From Candidatus Melainabacteria bacterium (lineage in GTDB: Bacteria > Cyanobacteriota > Vampirovibrionia > Obscuribacterales > Obscuribacteraceae), in NCBI GenBank assembly GCA_003151275.1, contig PLXC01000027.1, positions 1 to 64,000 of the forward strand: DNA of 64,000 bases, read 5' to 3'. Of the stretch, positions 9,359 through 18,043 are shown in pieces (positions within the stretch are counted from its first letter, which is position 1; each line of letters starts with the position of its first letter). The notes beneath the pieces are model-generated. The model had not been told where the DNA came from. It worked only from the letters and a program-made list of their open reading frames with translations, and made no database searches. Made by a program: the position numbers and the translations under genes.

Positions 9359-10900
9359 ATGACGGATACAGGATTGAACGAGCCTGGAATTGATCAGCGT
9401 AAATCCGCCACCAAAACTGGTTCTATCTTTTGGCGCTTTCTAATAGGTTTGCTCGTCGTTTCTGCAATTATCTATGCAATTTATTATTTCACTCGCCCCG
9501 CTGAAACTCCATTCACTCGCGCCGCCGCTTTGATTCGCCAGGGCAAAGCTGCCGCAGCCCTGCCGATGTTGGAAGAATTAGCCAAAGAGCACCCTGAAAA
9601 TCCGGAAGTATTTCCCTGGCTAGCTCAGGTCTATTTGAGTACGGACAGACTGGCTGAGGGCCGAACCGCATTGGACACAGCACTTCGCTTGAATGTCAAA
9701 GGTCCGACTTTATCGCCGGTGGTTTTGTCTTACGCTAACTACTACGAAGGTAAGGAGGACTTTGACGAAGCTGAGAAATTATTTCAATCGGCTAATAATG
9801 CCTGTCCTCCTCAAGAACTTAGTGCGGGGCGGGGCAATCTTTATGCCAAGTGGGCCGATCATGACCTGGCGAAGAATCAACTCGAGCAGGCTGTTGCCCA
9901 TCTCGAATTAGCCAGAAAATTTTCCGACCAATTGCAAGAGCCTCAAAAGAGTGCAATTCCGCACCGTTTAAGCGAAGCCTACAGACAGCTAGCCGCAACT
10001 GCTGAATTGAAGAAAAACGATGCTTCTGCGATTGATTTGCTCAACAAGAGTCTCAGTGTTTCGGATGAACCGTTAACGAGAATGGCTCTGGCTGCTATAT
10101 ATTCTCGCACCGAGCAACCAGACAAAGCAATTGAGAATTATAAGAGTGTCACTACAGTTGATGCAAATAATTTGGAAGCGCGCCATCGTTTGATTGATTT
10201 GCTCTGTCAAACCAAGGATTACCAGGGCGCCCAAGAGGCTCTTCTTGACCTGACCGACAAGGAAAAGAGTGTAGAAAACTATCAACTGCTTGCGGCAGTT
10301 AATCTCAAGCTTGAAAATTACGCCGGTGCGGTGCGGGCGTTTGAAGATGCGTGTGATCTTCGACCCAAACCAGAGCTGCTCAAACAGCTGGAAGCGGTGC
10401 TTTTAGATTGGAGTGCGCTTTTAATGAAACAGAAAAAGTTTCAAGAAGCTGCTTCTGTGAAAGGGCATGCCGAGCGCGTAGCTGAGCAGTTGGGCATTAT
10501 CACCAAAGACGACAAAGTCGACCTGATCGATAAACAAGAAAAGAACGCCGTGCGAGTTGATGACCCTCGTGTGCCACCGGTTGCGCTTAGTTCGTCCAGA
10601 ATTTGGTTGGCCAAGGGCAGCTTAACGCCGGAAGGCGAAATCAAAATCCGCAATATCTCGGGTAAAGCAGTGGGCGACCTATCCCTCACTGCCGTTTTCT
10701 TCGATAACACGGTGCGTCGCCAGTGCGGCACTGTTAGCTTGCCTGTCGCCACGCCAGAGTCTCAGCCATTTCCTGAGGATTCGTCTCGTTCCCTCTATTT
10801 CTCTTGTCCAAATATCGTCAAGCCGGAGCATCAGCTGGCGGTAATCATTTTTTGGAGAGGTCATTTCTTGAAAGAGTTTCCGGTCGTTAAGCAACAATAG
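9359..10900 (+). CDS. Membrane-anchored TPR protein
   Basis: An N-terminal cytoplasmic stretch of about 25 residues is followed by one membrane helix (FWRFLIGLLVVSAIIYAIYYF) and then at least six TPR-type repeats (residues ~65-370, for example AAALIRQGKAAAALPMLEELAKEHPENPEVFPWLAQVYL). The last 130 residues form a beta-rich domain with a conserved-looking ISGKAVGDLSLTAVFFDN segment. It probably works as a periplasmic scaffold tethered to the inner membrane. ATG 9359 is chosen because the longer frame begins inside a repeat element. It is followed by three small genes on the same strand, probably co-transcribed. Confidence 0.8.
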   Translation: MTDTGLNEPGIDQRKSATKTGSIFWRFLIGLLVVSAIIYAIYYFTRPAETPFTRAAALIRQGKAAAALPMLEELAKEHPENPEVFPWLAQVYLSTDRLAEGRTALDTALRLNVKGPTLSPVVLSYANYYEGKEDFDEAEKLFQSANNACPPQELSAGRGNLYAKWADHDLAKNQLEQAVAHLELARKFSDQLQEPQKSAIPHRLSEAYRQLAATAELKKNDASAIDLLNKSLSVSDEPLTRMALAAIYSRTEQPDKAIENYKSVTTVDANNLEARHRLIDLLCQTKDYQGAQEALLDLTDKEKSVENYQLLAAVNLKLENYAGAVRAFEDACDLRPKPELLKQLEAVLLDWSALLMKQKKFQEAASVKGHAERVAEQLGIITKDDKVDLIDKQEKNAVRVDDPRVPPVALSSSRIWLAKGSLTPEGEIKIRNISGKAVGDLSLTAVFFDNTVRRQCGTVSLPVATPESQPFPEDSSRSLYFSCPNIVKPEHQLAVIIFWRGHFLKEFPVVKQQ

Positions 10901-10926
10901 ATAAGGAGCGTGTTTTAATAAGTTTG

Positions 10927-11430
10927 ATGATTGAAGAAATAGCAGAACAACCAGAACAACCAGAACTGCCGGTGGAAAAACCAGTAAAACTGTGTCGTCA
11001 TGAGTATGTGAAGGTTTATCAGCGCAAGCTGAAAGGACTTGAACGACGCATGGTGGCAATGAGGGTGTACCTTCCAGTTGGTTTTAAGGTTGGAGACTTC
11101 AGCCACCTTGGGGAAGGCAGTTATTGCTTCTGCTCTGATTGTCGGGCGCGCTTGTATCCGCGCAGAACCGCTGCCGATAAGACGGCTGCCCGAGTCGCTC
11201 TGGCAATGGGCAAAGCGGCAGCCGCTGCAGAAGCCGAGCTGGCAATGTCGGAGAGCGTAGATGCTCTTCTGGAGTCTATGGATGCGCATGAAGTCGCCAT
11301 AACCACCACAGACATTCACGTTGAAGAACTTGAGCTGGAATCAGTTGATGTTCAAGACATCACCGCTGAAGGCGTAAAGCTGAGCGATGATGAGGAATCC
11401 TGCAACCTGACCGACGATGGGGATATCTAA
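10927..11430 (+). CDS. Hypothetical protein with Cys pair and acidic tail
   Basis: This 167-residue protein matches no family I recognise. It has an acidic N-terminus, a basic middle (EYVKVYQRKLKGLERRM), a possible zinc site formed by an early C-x-H and a later FCSDC, an alanine-rich helix (AAAAAEAELAMSES) and a strongly acidic tail. No signal peptide or membrane helix is seen. It starts 27 bp after the TPR gene; the only purine-rich signal (AAGGAG) is some 17 bases from the ATG, so translation may depend on the upstream gene. Likely cytoplasmic and part of the same transcript. Confidence 0.6.
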   Translation: MIEEIAEQPEQPELPVEKPVKLCRHEYVKVYQRKLKGLERRMVAMRVYLPVGFKVGDFSHLGEGSYCFCSDCRARLYPRRTAADKTAARVALAMGKAAAAAEAELAMSESVDALLESMDAHEVAITTTDIHVEELELESVDVQDITAEGVKLSDDEESCNLTDDGDI

Positions 11431-11432
11431 TT

Positions 11433-11570
11433 ATGTTTCGCAAGATTGAAAAGTTGTTTGGTCTAATGGTGGTTTTGCCACCGATATATATGCTCTTTCG
11501 ATTTCTGAAATGGTACATAAAACAAGATCACGAGCCAGAACCATTAGCACCTGAATCCGCAGAATCGTAA
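11433..11570 (+). CDS. Small single-pass membrane protein (45 aa)
   Basis: A 45-codon frame begins 2 bases after the preceding stop. It has a short basic N-terminus (MFRKIEK), one hydrophobic helix (LFGLMVVLPPIYMLFRFL), a basic flank and an acidic, Pro-rich tail. The tight packing (2 bp to the gene before, 1 bp to the gene after) supports it as a real gene translated by coupling. Function unknown. Confidence 0.6.
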   Translation: MFRKIEKLFGLMVVLPPIYMLFRFLKWYIKQDHEPEPLAPESAES

Positions 11571-11571
11571 C

Positions 11572-12177
11572 ATGCAACGCTATTTTGCGCGAATTATTCG
11601 AGCGATTGTAGTCTGCACTCTCGGCGTTGGCGGTGGGGTTGGATTATTCATCTTCATTTGTTGTGTCATTTTCAGTGTCACGCCGCACGCGTTCGAGTTC
11701 GCCTGGAAGGCTGGTTTGATAGTCGGATTGCTTTTCTCGGCTATAATCGTCGGCATTTTGTTGCCGATGGATTTGAGCGCTCACTTATTTCTAGCCAAAG
11801 GGCTGTACCGAGAGGTTTGGGAGTTAGAACAAACTCGAGAAATCGAGGTGGATGGAACCAATAAAGAAATTATTTCCGCCTGCCGCCAGGCACTACTGGT
11901 AGTGCCTTACGTGACTAACGTGTCTGATGATACCGAACATTTAATTACCAGAGCCGCGACCGGAACCAGCTGGCGGTCTGCAGGTGAAGAATTGGAAGTT
12001 GAAATTAATCCTGTTAACGCGAACAGATGGAAACTAAAATGCACCAGCAAATCCAAAGGCAAAAATGTTCTGTTCGACTACGGCAAGAACTATGAGAACG
12101 TTGAAACCTGGCAGAGACACTTGACTCGTCTCTTGGAAGAAAACGTCATTAATCAAGCGAAGCGCGCAAATCAATAA
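11572..12177 (+). CDS. Hypothetical two-helix membrane protein
   Basis: Two adjacent hydrophobic helices occupy residues ~8-32 and ~42-68, followed by a soluble domain of about 125 residues with mixed alpha/beta character (EIEVDGTNKEIISACRQALL ... LEVEINPVNANRWKLKC). The soluble part has the look of a small cytoplasmic binding domain, but no family is recognised. It follows the 45-residue membrane protein by one base, so the two could form a membrane complex with the upstream TPR protein. The operon ends at a clear terminator. Confidence 0.65.
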   Translation: MQRYFARIIRAIVVCTLGVGGGVGLFIFICCVIFSVTPHAFEFAWKAGLIVGLLFSAIIVGILLPMDLSAHLFLAKGLYREVWELEQTREIEVDGTNKEIISACRQALLVVPYVTNVSDDTEHLITRAATGTSWRSAGEELEVEINPVNANRWKLKCTSKSKGKNVLFDYGKNYENVETWQRHLTRLLEENVINQAKRANQ

Positions 12178-12204
12178 AAAAGCGCATCCGCGATGCGCCT
12201 TTTA
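12175..12204. terminator. Bidirectional intrinsic terminator
   Basis: GCGCATC (12182-12188), a 3-base loop and GATGCGC (12192-12198) form a stem with an A-run before it and CTTTT after it, between convergent genes. Confidence 0.85.
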
Positions 12205-12221
12205 AAATGCCTTCGATCAGC

Positions 12222-12512
12222 TTATTTGCGAGCTTTAGCGGGGTGTTCAAAGCCGTGCTGTTCAGTCAGTCTGAACAGTCTTGAAACTTTGACTTCAAGC
12301 GCATCTGCCAATCGTGCAAGCACCGTAATCGTGATGTTCCGTGCTCCTCTTTCGATGTCACTTAAATAAGTTCTATGCACGCCGGCGCGTCCGGCCAATT
12401 CTTCTTGAGAGAGATCGAGTGCCAGTCTACGTTTTCTGACGACTTCGCCTAGTTCATGGAGCAATTCAGTTTCTGGGTTGGTGGCTTTGCCTTTCTTTGC
12501 AGCTTGAGTCAT
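12222..12512 (-). CDS. XRE-family helix-turn-helix regulator
   Basis: The 96-residue protein is almost entirely one Cro/C1-type HTH domain: RKRRLALDLSQEELAGRAGV (helices 1-2), HRTYLSDIERGARNITI (recognition helix) and the stabilising helices VLARLADALEVKVSRLF. It lacks a sensor domain. The basic N-terminus (TQAAKKGKATN) is unstructured. Such small XRE proteins often regulate their own or neighbouring genes, but no operator is obvious here. Identification of the domain is secure, the role is not. Confidence 0.9.
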   Translation of the reverse strand: MTQAAKKGKATNPETELLHELGEVVRKRRLALDLSQEELAGRAGVHRTYLSDIERGARNITITVLARLADALEVKVSRLFRLTEQHGFEHPAKARK

Positions 12513-12792
12513 GTTTTTGAGACCTTCCGGAGTAATGGGGATTCGGATAAGTGAGGAAAGCTTGGCGGATTAACGTTGCTGCCTAAGCCGAAATCTTATT
12601 CAACACTTCCAGTCTAGTGCCACAACGGGAAGTGTGGCTGAACGCTACGTGAAGCGAGCGTGAAGTTGTCCTGATTGTCTATGCGTAGCAAGCCTTTCGG
12701 GTTTTGATTAGTAAATCATAGTCATCTTGCCCTGACTTATATGGTCTACATGTTGGATATTCGTAATGCAGTATCAAAGTCGATAATGGCAA

Positions 12793-13473
12793 CTAGCTGT
12801 TGTTGTCCACGATTCTATAACCTAGATGACGAGTTGTTCTGATTAATGGATTTTCGTTGCTATCGCTGAGCTTCTTGCGCAAAGTCTTCATGTGTGTGCG
12901 AACCGTTTCAACTGAAGCAGAAGCGTCTGATCGCCAAACTCTCTGCAACAGAGCCTCAGCAGTGAACCTTTGATTCGGATGTCGCATCAGTAATTCGAGG
13001 ATGGCAATTTCTTTCAAGGCAAGATCGACTTCCTTCCCAGCTCGTGTCACTCTGAAAGTAGATGTGTCCATTGCGACGTCTTGCACTTTTAGCATCTTGC
13101 CGGCGAAACCTACGGGGCGTCGTAGCAGTGCGCGCAGTCGGGCCATGAGTTCAGTTGGATCAAATGGTTTAACGAGGTAATCGTCTGCGCCTGAGTCGAG
13201 TCCTACCGCTTTCTCTTCCGAGCTATTCTTCGCTGTTAAAAGAAGAATCGGTGTGGAGCCGCCTGCTGAGCGGAATTGTTTGCAAATTTCGACGCCAAGC
13301 ATGTCCGGGAGCATCCAATCGAGGATAGCCAGGTCGTAAACGCCGGAGTCCAGGTGTTTTAAGCCTTCCTGCCCAGTTTTGACCGCCTCGACTAAATAGT
13401 GATTCAGTTCAAGATGGTGTTGGATCAGGTAAGAAAATACCAGATCGTCCTCAACTATCAGAACCTTGGGCAT
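12793..13473 (-). CDS. OmpR/PhoB-family response regulator
   Basis: The receiver domain has the acidic pair (VEDD, residues 7-9), the phospho-acceptor in AILDWMLPDM (around residue 51), the conserved Thr in LLLTAKN and Lys in DDYLVKPFDP. The C-terminal winged-helix DNA-binding domain carries ELLMRHPNQRFTAEALLQRVW and SVETVRTHMKTLRKKL. All key residues are present, so it should be a phosphorylation-controlled transcription factor. No sensor kinase is adjacent, making it an orphan in this window; the kinases at 48-52 kb are possible partners only in principle. Confidence 0.95.
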   Translation of the reverse strand: MPKVLIVEDDLVFSYLIQHHLELNHYLVEAVKTGQEGLKHLDSGVYDLAILDWMLPDMLGVEICKQFRSAGGSTPILLLTAKNSSEEKAVGLDSGADDYLVKPFDPTELMARLRALLRRPVGFAGKMLKVQDVAMDTSTFRVTRAGKEVDLALKEIAILELLMRHPNQRFTAEALLQRVWRSDASASVETVRTHMKTLRKKLSDSNENPLIRTTRHLGYRIVDNNS

Positions 13474-13830
13474 CTTAGAAACTCATTTGATGTTACCCCT
13501 AGTCTACAAGATTCATCCAGGTCAGTCGATAAGGATGTCACTAGACCGTCCGCTCGGCTGGCAATTGCGCCGCAAGCTTCAATCGAAGCCACCACTCACT
13601 TTTCTTATGATTCAATGTCAGTCGGTCTTCGTAACGTCATAGTAAGTCTACATTTGACTGAGCGATATTTGTAAAGTCCGGGAGGATCCAACCGAAGTTT
13701 AAGGTTGCCCTGCATTTTGCTCGTGTGGACTTGATGCCTTAAAGTTGTGAGCCTTTGTGAATCCGTTTCTTATCCAGATGCGGGATGATAATAATCGGAG
13801 TTCAAGCTAGTGGTAGACTTGTATTTACCT
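13474..13830. other. Gene-free region upstream of the response regulator and tRNA
   Basis: About 357 bp without a convincing gene. It must hold the promoters of the leftward response regulator and of the rightward tRNA, but I see no close match to a consensus promoter for either. Confidence 0.4.
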
Positions 13831-13903
13831 GCGGGTGTAGCTCAGTTGGTAGAGCGACAGCTTCCCAAGCTGTAGGTCGCGAGTTCGAGACTCGTCGCCC
13901 GCT
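13831..13903 (+). tRNA. tRNA-Gly (anticodon CCC)
   Basis: The acceptor stem GCGGGTG pairs with CGCCCGC, followed by discriminator T. The D arm contains TAGCTCAGTTGGTAGAGC, the anticodon arm ACAGC-TTCCCAA-GCTGT gives anticodon CCC (codon GGG), and the T arm is GCGAG-TTCGAGA-CTCGT. The cloverleaf is complete with 73 nt. CCA is not encoded. A terminator follows 28 bp downstream. Confidence 0.95.
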
Positions 13904-13931
13904 AAGTTTTTCGAGATTCAACATTTTGCAC

Positions 13932-13953
13932 GGGGCCCCTTTTGGGCCCCTTT
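13932..13953 (+). terminator. Terminator after tRNA-Gly
   Basis: GGGGCCC and GGGCCCC arms with a CTTTT loop, followed by TTT. Position directly after the tRNA supports the call. Confidence 0.8.
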
Positions 13954-14245
13954 GCACAGGAGAATTCGGAAAACGTCGATAACTTTGAGAAAACCATATG
14001 TGGTGGCAGAGTTGCCATACGCTCAGACGCCTCAGAGAATGGTACGAAATTCAGGCGTTTCCTGAGCGCGACCGAGCGCTCTGTATCTTGCATAACCAAC
14101 GGTTCCCTCCCGGTAATGCCTGGCTCAAGGCACCAAACCGTCCAAACATTCTGAATGCCTGCCTCTGGCAGCTTAGTCCGGTTGTCGTCTGCGCACAAAC
14201 ATCCTCTGGTAAAATAGTACTCAAACCAAGTCCGGGGTATTCCAC
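13954..14245. other. Intergenic region with degenerate hairpin copy
   Basis: No gene seen. AACC-ATATGT-GGTG at 13992-14005 is a degenerate member of the CACC-N6-GGTG family. TGGTAAAATAGT near 14210 could be a -10 region for the toxin-antitoxin operon, without a clear -35. Confidence 0.35.
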
Positions 14246-14452
14246 ATGGACTCCGCAGGAAAGAAAGAAGCCGTAAAGAAAGGTCGTCCTAGTAATTTGC
14301 CCAGGACCGAGAGTTCGCGCGTCAGAAAAGTCAAACACCTTTTTGAAGACTGGTTGCAAGATTCGTCTGGCTACGACGAAGAGACTTGGCCAGACTTGAA
14401 ACGAGCATTGAACGAGAATCACTCGAAGTCTCACAAGTTATTTGATGAGTAA
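14246..14452 (+). CDS. Putative antitoxin of a PIN-type toxin-antitoxin pair
   Basis: This 68-residue, highly charged protein has a basic N-terminal half (KKEAVKKGRPSNLPR, RVRKVKHLF) and an acidic helix (YDEETWPDLKRALNEN). Small charged proteins encoded immediately before a PIN-domain gene are typically antitoxins that bind and neutralise the RNase. Its stop overlaps the ATG of the toxin frame by 8 bases, a usual arrangement for translational coupling. I do not recognise the antitoxin family, and there is no clear MazE/AbrB, RHH or Phd domain. The role comes from context. Confidence 0.6.
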   Translation: MDSAGKKEAVKKGRPSNLPRTESSRVRKVKHLFEDWLQDSSGYDEETWPDLKRALNENHSKSHKLFDE

Positions 14453-14889
14453 ACTCATTCTGCTGGATGCTGGACCGCTGGGGATGATCAGTCATCCACG
14501 AGCGGACAGGAACAGAGACATTCTTGAATGGGTGACTCTTATGATGCAACAGGGCAATGAGATGAAAGTGCCGGAGATATCGGACTATGAAGTGCGCAGG
14601 GAACTGCTGCGACAGAACGCTTGGGTTGCGTAGATTGGACCTTTTGCGGAAGCAGCTGGGTTTCTTACCAATTACATCGGATGCCATGTTAAAAGCAGCG
14701 GAACTTTGGGCGATGGTGCGAAAGAAAGGAAAACCGACGGCAGGTGATTCCGAACTCGATGCAGACGCAATATTAGCTGCACAGGCTCTCACCGTTTCAA
14801 CTGATCAGGATGAAACGGTCATTGCGACAAGCAACGTAAAACACCTTGAGCTGTTCACAGTCGCAAAGCTGTGGAGCGAGATAGATTGA
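14445..14889 (+). pseudogene. PIN-domain toxin interrupted by a +1 frameshift
   Basis: Two overlapping frames together make one PIN-domain RNase. The first (from ATG 14445) has KLILLDAGPLG with the first catalytic Asp and the YEVRREL glutamate; it stops at 14633. The second frame, one base on, continues LRRLDLLRKQLGFLPITSDAM, ELDADAILAAQAL with the next acidic residues, and IATSNVKHLELF. Removing one G from the GGG at 14623-14625 joins them as NAWLRRLDLLRK without loss. All catalytic acids survive in the two halves, so the break is recent, a sequencing error, or a slip site. Active state unknown. Confidence 0.75.
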
Positions 14890-14906
14890 GTCGGGAGAGA
14901 TCAATA

Positions 14907-14990
14907 ATGCCTGTGCCTATGCCTAAAGTTGAGCTACCGGTCAGGACGGAAGCGCTAGTTGCCGTAGTTGTTAGAGCCGGACGCAAATAA
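14907..14990 (+). CDS. Possible 27-residue small protein
   Basis: A 27-codon frame (MPVPMPKVELPVR...) lies between the PIN gene and the next gene, ending 5 bp before the latter. The purine-rich GGGAGAG upstream could serve as ribosome binding site. There is no other support, so this is tentative. Confidence 0.25.
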   Translation: MPVPMPKVELPVRTEALVAVVVRAGRK

Positions 14991-14995
14991 ACTAA

Positions 14996-17032
14996 ATGAT
15001 CCGTTGCAGTAGTTTCTTGTATTCTCTGATTTTCTTCTTAGCCATTTGGCTTGTAGGTGCAATCGTGCAAAGTTCCGAACTAAACACTAATTGCCAGACG
15101 TCACCTGGGCCGAAAACTATACTGGGTCTGTTGGAATATGCAGGCTCCGCAGACATGGAAGGCACTCCCATTCGTTTTGCGCTTTATTCAAACCGAACCG
15201 TAATCTACCGAGATCGCAAGAATCGCCATGGAGGCTTCATAACTGGTACAGTCGACGACGAAGCATGGCAGACATTCGAAAAGATCGTCACCGAACTCCC
15301 TGCAGTGAAAGCCAATTTTGCGTTCAGCGAGGCCGAAGGCCAATCAAACAGCCTCATCCTCTTTAACGACGGAAAGTGGATGCGCCAGCTCTCGATGTAT
15401 GGTTCCATTTCAGCAAAGAAAACTGGAAGTGGCAAAGTTGCTTCGTATTCGACTTCGGTGCCGGCGATCCAGTGCCCCAGTCCACTGTTTAGCGGCGGCG
15501 AAGTTCCGCAGAGCGCAATTGGTGCCTGGTATGAGACGCATTATTTTGAGCCTAAGGATGCACATCCCTGGATACCTGATCACTTCGAGGTTTCTCTCCC
15601 TGAGGGCACCGGAAGTAAAACTGTTTCATGGCTCGCGAATTGGCCGCAGTTGAGCGCAGCCAAACCACTAGACTATTCGAACGGCTTTTCCTTGCAGATG
15701 CCGGGAAAAGATCTTAACGAGTTTGAGAGGCTGTTTCGGAAGACCGGCACCGCAGCGCGTATCTCCGGACACACGTTGGTCGTATCGTACTCAATTTCCT
15801 TCCCGTCCCAGCAGGAGCTGCTCGCTGCAATTCCATTAGGAGTTCGGGAAGAGTCCCTTCGAAAACAACTTCCATTGCCTCGCGACTTCTTACAGAAAAC
15901 AAAGTTGGCTGACGTCAAAATAATAGCAAGGGAACGTGGCTACGACATGCAGCGAATCGTCTCCGAAAGTCCTGTGTCAGGTGGCGTTGGTTTTGTACGA
16001 TCGGCCGACGTCATCGAGGAGCTTTGTCAATCCAACGACTCTGAAGAGATCGATACCGGACTAGAGCTAACACTCGAAGCCAAACGGAATCCTTTGCGCA
16101 TGGCGTCGGTGATTGCATCGACACTCGCGCCTGAGTTAACGCAAGCGCTCATTGTCCGGCATATAGCAGACCACAAATTCCTCGAAGTAATCACGCCGCT
16201 GATTCAGGAATCCGTCGCGAGAGGTGCCGACTACGACGCTGTCGAACCGATAAGCACATTTTGGCGAAAACTCATGAAACAAAACCACCCGCTTGCTTGG
16301 CTTCCGCTTCTTCGGATGGACATCGAACGGTCCATTTCTTTCCCCAGCTACAGCACCGGCGGTAGTGTCGCTCACTTGCCGTCCACGTCCGTTCAAGGGA
16401 CATTGGAAAAGCAGCCCTCGCGCAGCACTCCCGAAAAGCCCTTCACGACTTTATCGTTGCCATTTAACCAGGATGCTGCGGCGCGCTGCGTGTGCTCCTG
16501 GAAGAAGCACTCCAATGGCAAATTCGAAGCAAAATTGTTTGAAATCTCTTCCGTCATTTCCGCCGCTGATGTTTCCACGAAACAATTGTTGAAGCTGCGA
16601 CTAGAGTGTCTCGCCGGTGCGACTCCGCGCCAAGTAAAGGTCGACGCCGTTCCAGCCGATAGTATTTTTGCCATGATGTTCGGAGCGGCTTCCAACGGTG
16701 GTGCGTATCCTCCGGGCGAGAACGGTGCTTACGGGCGGCTGGCCGCGTGGCAGTGGTTGGCGGCGCTGTCCGGTGTCGGCGCCAGTGCCACATTTGATGA
16801 TGTCCATAGTGCCGCGAAACAGAGCAACTGGTATTCGGTCTCGTCGACATCTAAGTGGTTTCATAACATCGCGTGGGATTTTGGGATTGTGTGCTTGCGC
16901 CCAGACAAACGGCACGTAGCAATACTCGTGGCTAGTGCGAAGATTGAAACAAGCCGCCGAGTGATGGCAACTACTCAGTTCGTTGACTCTCGACTCTTCC
17001 AGAACTCCACCATCATTGCATCAAAAGTTTAG
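14996..17032 (+). CDS. Large secreted protein of unknown function
   Basis: The 678-residue protein begins with a signal peptide (SFLYSLIFFLAIWLVGAIVQS). I recognise no family. Residues ~35-140 describe a beta-rich domain around YAGSADMEGTPIRFALYSNR and WQTFEKIVTELPAVKANF. The middle (residues ~270-460) looks helical. A C-terminal part contains AFGxxGG-like glycine-rich turns and a Trp-rich stretch (LAAWQWLAALSGVGASATF, NWYSVSSTSKWFHNIAWDF). Cysteines are sparse. Probably periplasmic. Start ATG 14996 has no strong ribosome binding site. The gene stands alone between the toxin-antitoxin pair and two small genes. Confidence 0.65.
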   Translation: MIRCSSFLYSLIFFLAIWLVGAIVQSSELNTNCQTSPGPKTILGLLEYAGSADMEGTPIRFALYSNRTVIYRDRKNRHGGFITGTVDDEAWQTFEKIVTELPAVKANFAFSEAEGQSNSLILFNDGKWMRQLSMYGSISAKKTGSGKVASYSTSVPAIQCPSPLFSGGEVPQSAIGAWYETHYFEPKDAHPWIPDHFEVSLPEGTGSKTVSWLANWPQLSAAKPLDYSNGFSLQMPGKDLNEFERLFRKTGTAARISGHTLVVSYSISFPSQQELLAAIPLGVREESLRKQLPLPRDFLQKTKLADVKIIARERGYDMQRIVSESPVSGGVGFVRSADVIEELCQSNDSEEIDTGLELTLEAKRNPLRMASVIASTLAPELTQALIVRHIADHKFLEVITPLIQESVARGADYDAVEPISTFWRKLMKQNHPLAWLPLLRMDIERSISFPSYSTGGSVAHLPSTSVQGTLEKQPSRSTPEKPFTTLSLPFNQDAAARCVCSWKKHSNGKFEAKLFEISSVISAADVSTKQLLKLRLECLAGATPRQVKVDAVPADSIFAMMFGAASNGGAYPPGENGAYGRLAAWQWLAALSGVGASATFDDVHSAAKQSNWYSVSSTSKWFHNIAWDFGIVCLRPDKRHVAILVASAKIETSRRVMATTQFVDSRLFQNSTIIASKV

Positions 17033-17219
17033 GTCCATTTTAACCGCCACTGCATCTGGTGGCGAACTTTTTAGGAATGCGTTTCTCAGTTCTTATCGTT
17101 TGGCATGGAGCGAACCACTTCGACGGATAGTCACGAGTTTTGGGGCTAAATCGACCAAGCGCGGCCACTCCAAATCCGCCTGGACCGGGGTATGATGGTG
17201 CTACCATCAGGAATTCACC

Positions 17220-17510
17220 ATGCATACTGCCGTCGTTGAACTGGCCATGGTCGTCGTCATCACTCCCCTGCTTGCGCTGGGAGCTGCTTGTTTTGATGCA
17301 ATCTGGTATCAAAAGATAGTTTCCACAATTGGTTTGAACCTGGGGAAAATTTGGATGGCTGGGGCGATTGTCGCGGCGCTGATGGTTCTTGCTGGAATGG
17401 GATTTGGAGTCATTCAAGCCTTCGGAAGACCAACACACTTCGATCGACCTTTAAAGTGGGCAGATAACAACGAATCATTGACCCCAAATAATACAAAGCC
17501 AAATCCCTAG
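17220..17510 (+). CDS. Small two-helix membrane protein
   Basis: A 96-residue protein with two hydrophobic helices (residues ~5-25, AMVVVITPLLALGAACF; ~43-65, WMAGAIVAALMVLAGMGFG) and a short polar C-terminus. The ATG at 17220 follows AGGA with a 7-base gap. The next gene starts 20 bp downstream, suggesting co-transcription. No family recognised. Confidence 0.65.
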   Translation: MHTAVVELAMVVVITPLLALGAACFDAIWYQKIVSTIGLNLGKIWMAGAIVAALMVLAGMGFGVIQAFGRPTHFDRPLKWADNNESLTPNNTKPNP

Positions 17511-17530
17511 AGAATCGCAATTATAATCGA

Positions 17531-18007
17531 ATGCCCGTAACCATCGCACGAACAATTGGCATTCCAGAATGGAACTCAGAGATTCAACAAGAAGCATCTG
17601 CTTTCTGGACGAAACATGGCATGACGATGTCTCAAGACGAGAACAGCCTGTCCGGTCATCGTGGCGGTCTCTTTGCCGTTCTGTCATCTGCCAAGCCTTC
17701 TGCCATGCCCGCCCGATTGACCATTACTTCCCTTGAAATAACAAAAATCGACTGTGTCTTAAAAGTAAGTACGGCGCTTCAGATCTGGTGCATTTGGGAC
17801 AAGACCGCCTTTGAACTCGAATTGAGTTTGTTTGGTCACTTTCTCAAGACAGGCAACTCGAAAGACGAGCAGTGGCAGAGCTTTGTAGAAGCTTACCAAA
17901 AGCACTACTGGATGGCGAATTTAACAGGCGGTCTTATGGGCCTAACAATGTCGGAGAAGGAAAGAAGGCAATTTCGAGCGGATATCGAAATAACTGATGA
18001 TCGTTGA
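17531..18007 (+). CDS. Hypothetical cytoplasmic protein
   Basis: A 158-residue soluble protein without signal peptide or membrane helix. It shows an alternating alpha/beta pattern (LTITSLEITKIDCVLKVSTALQIWCIWDK) and two closely spaced tryptophans near the middle. No motif or family is recognised. It lies 20 bp after the small membrane protein and converges with the LysR gene at 18044. Confidence 0.6.
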   Translation: MPVTIARTIGIPEWNSEIQQEASAFWTKHGMTMSQDENSLSGHRGGLFAVLSSAKPSAMPARLTITSLEITKIDCVLKVSTALQIWCIWDKTAFELELSLFGHFLKTGNSKDEQWQSFVEAYQKHYWMANLTGGLMGLTMSEKERRQFRADIEITDDR

Positions 18008-18043
18008 AGCAGTTTCCAGAATCAGCCAGCATAGAAGCCGTTT

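Noticed and set aside
13902..14434. Several frames between the tRNA and the toxin-antitoxin genes
   Set aside because: No ribosome binding site, no protein-like composition and overlap with the terminator and the antitoxin gene.
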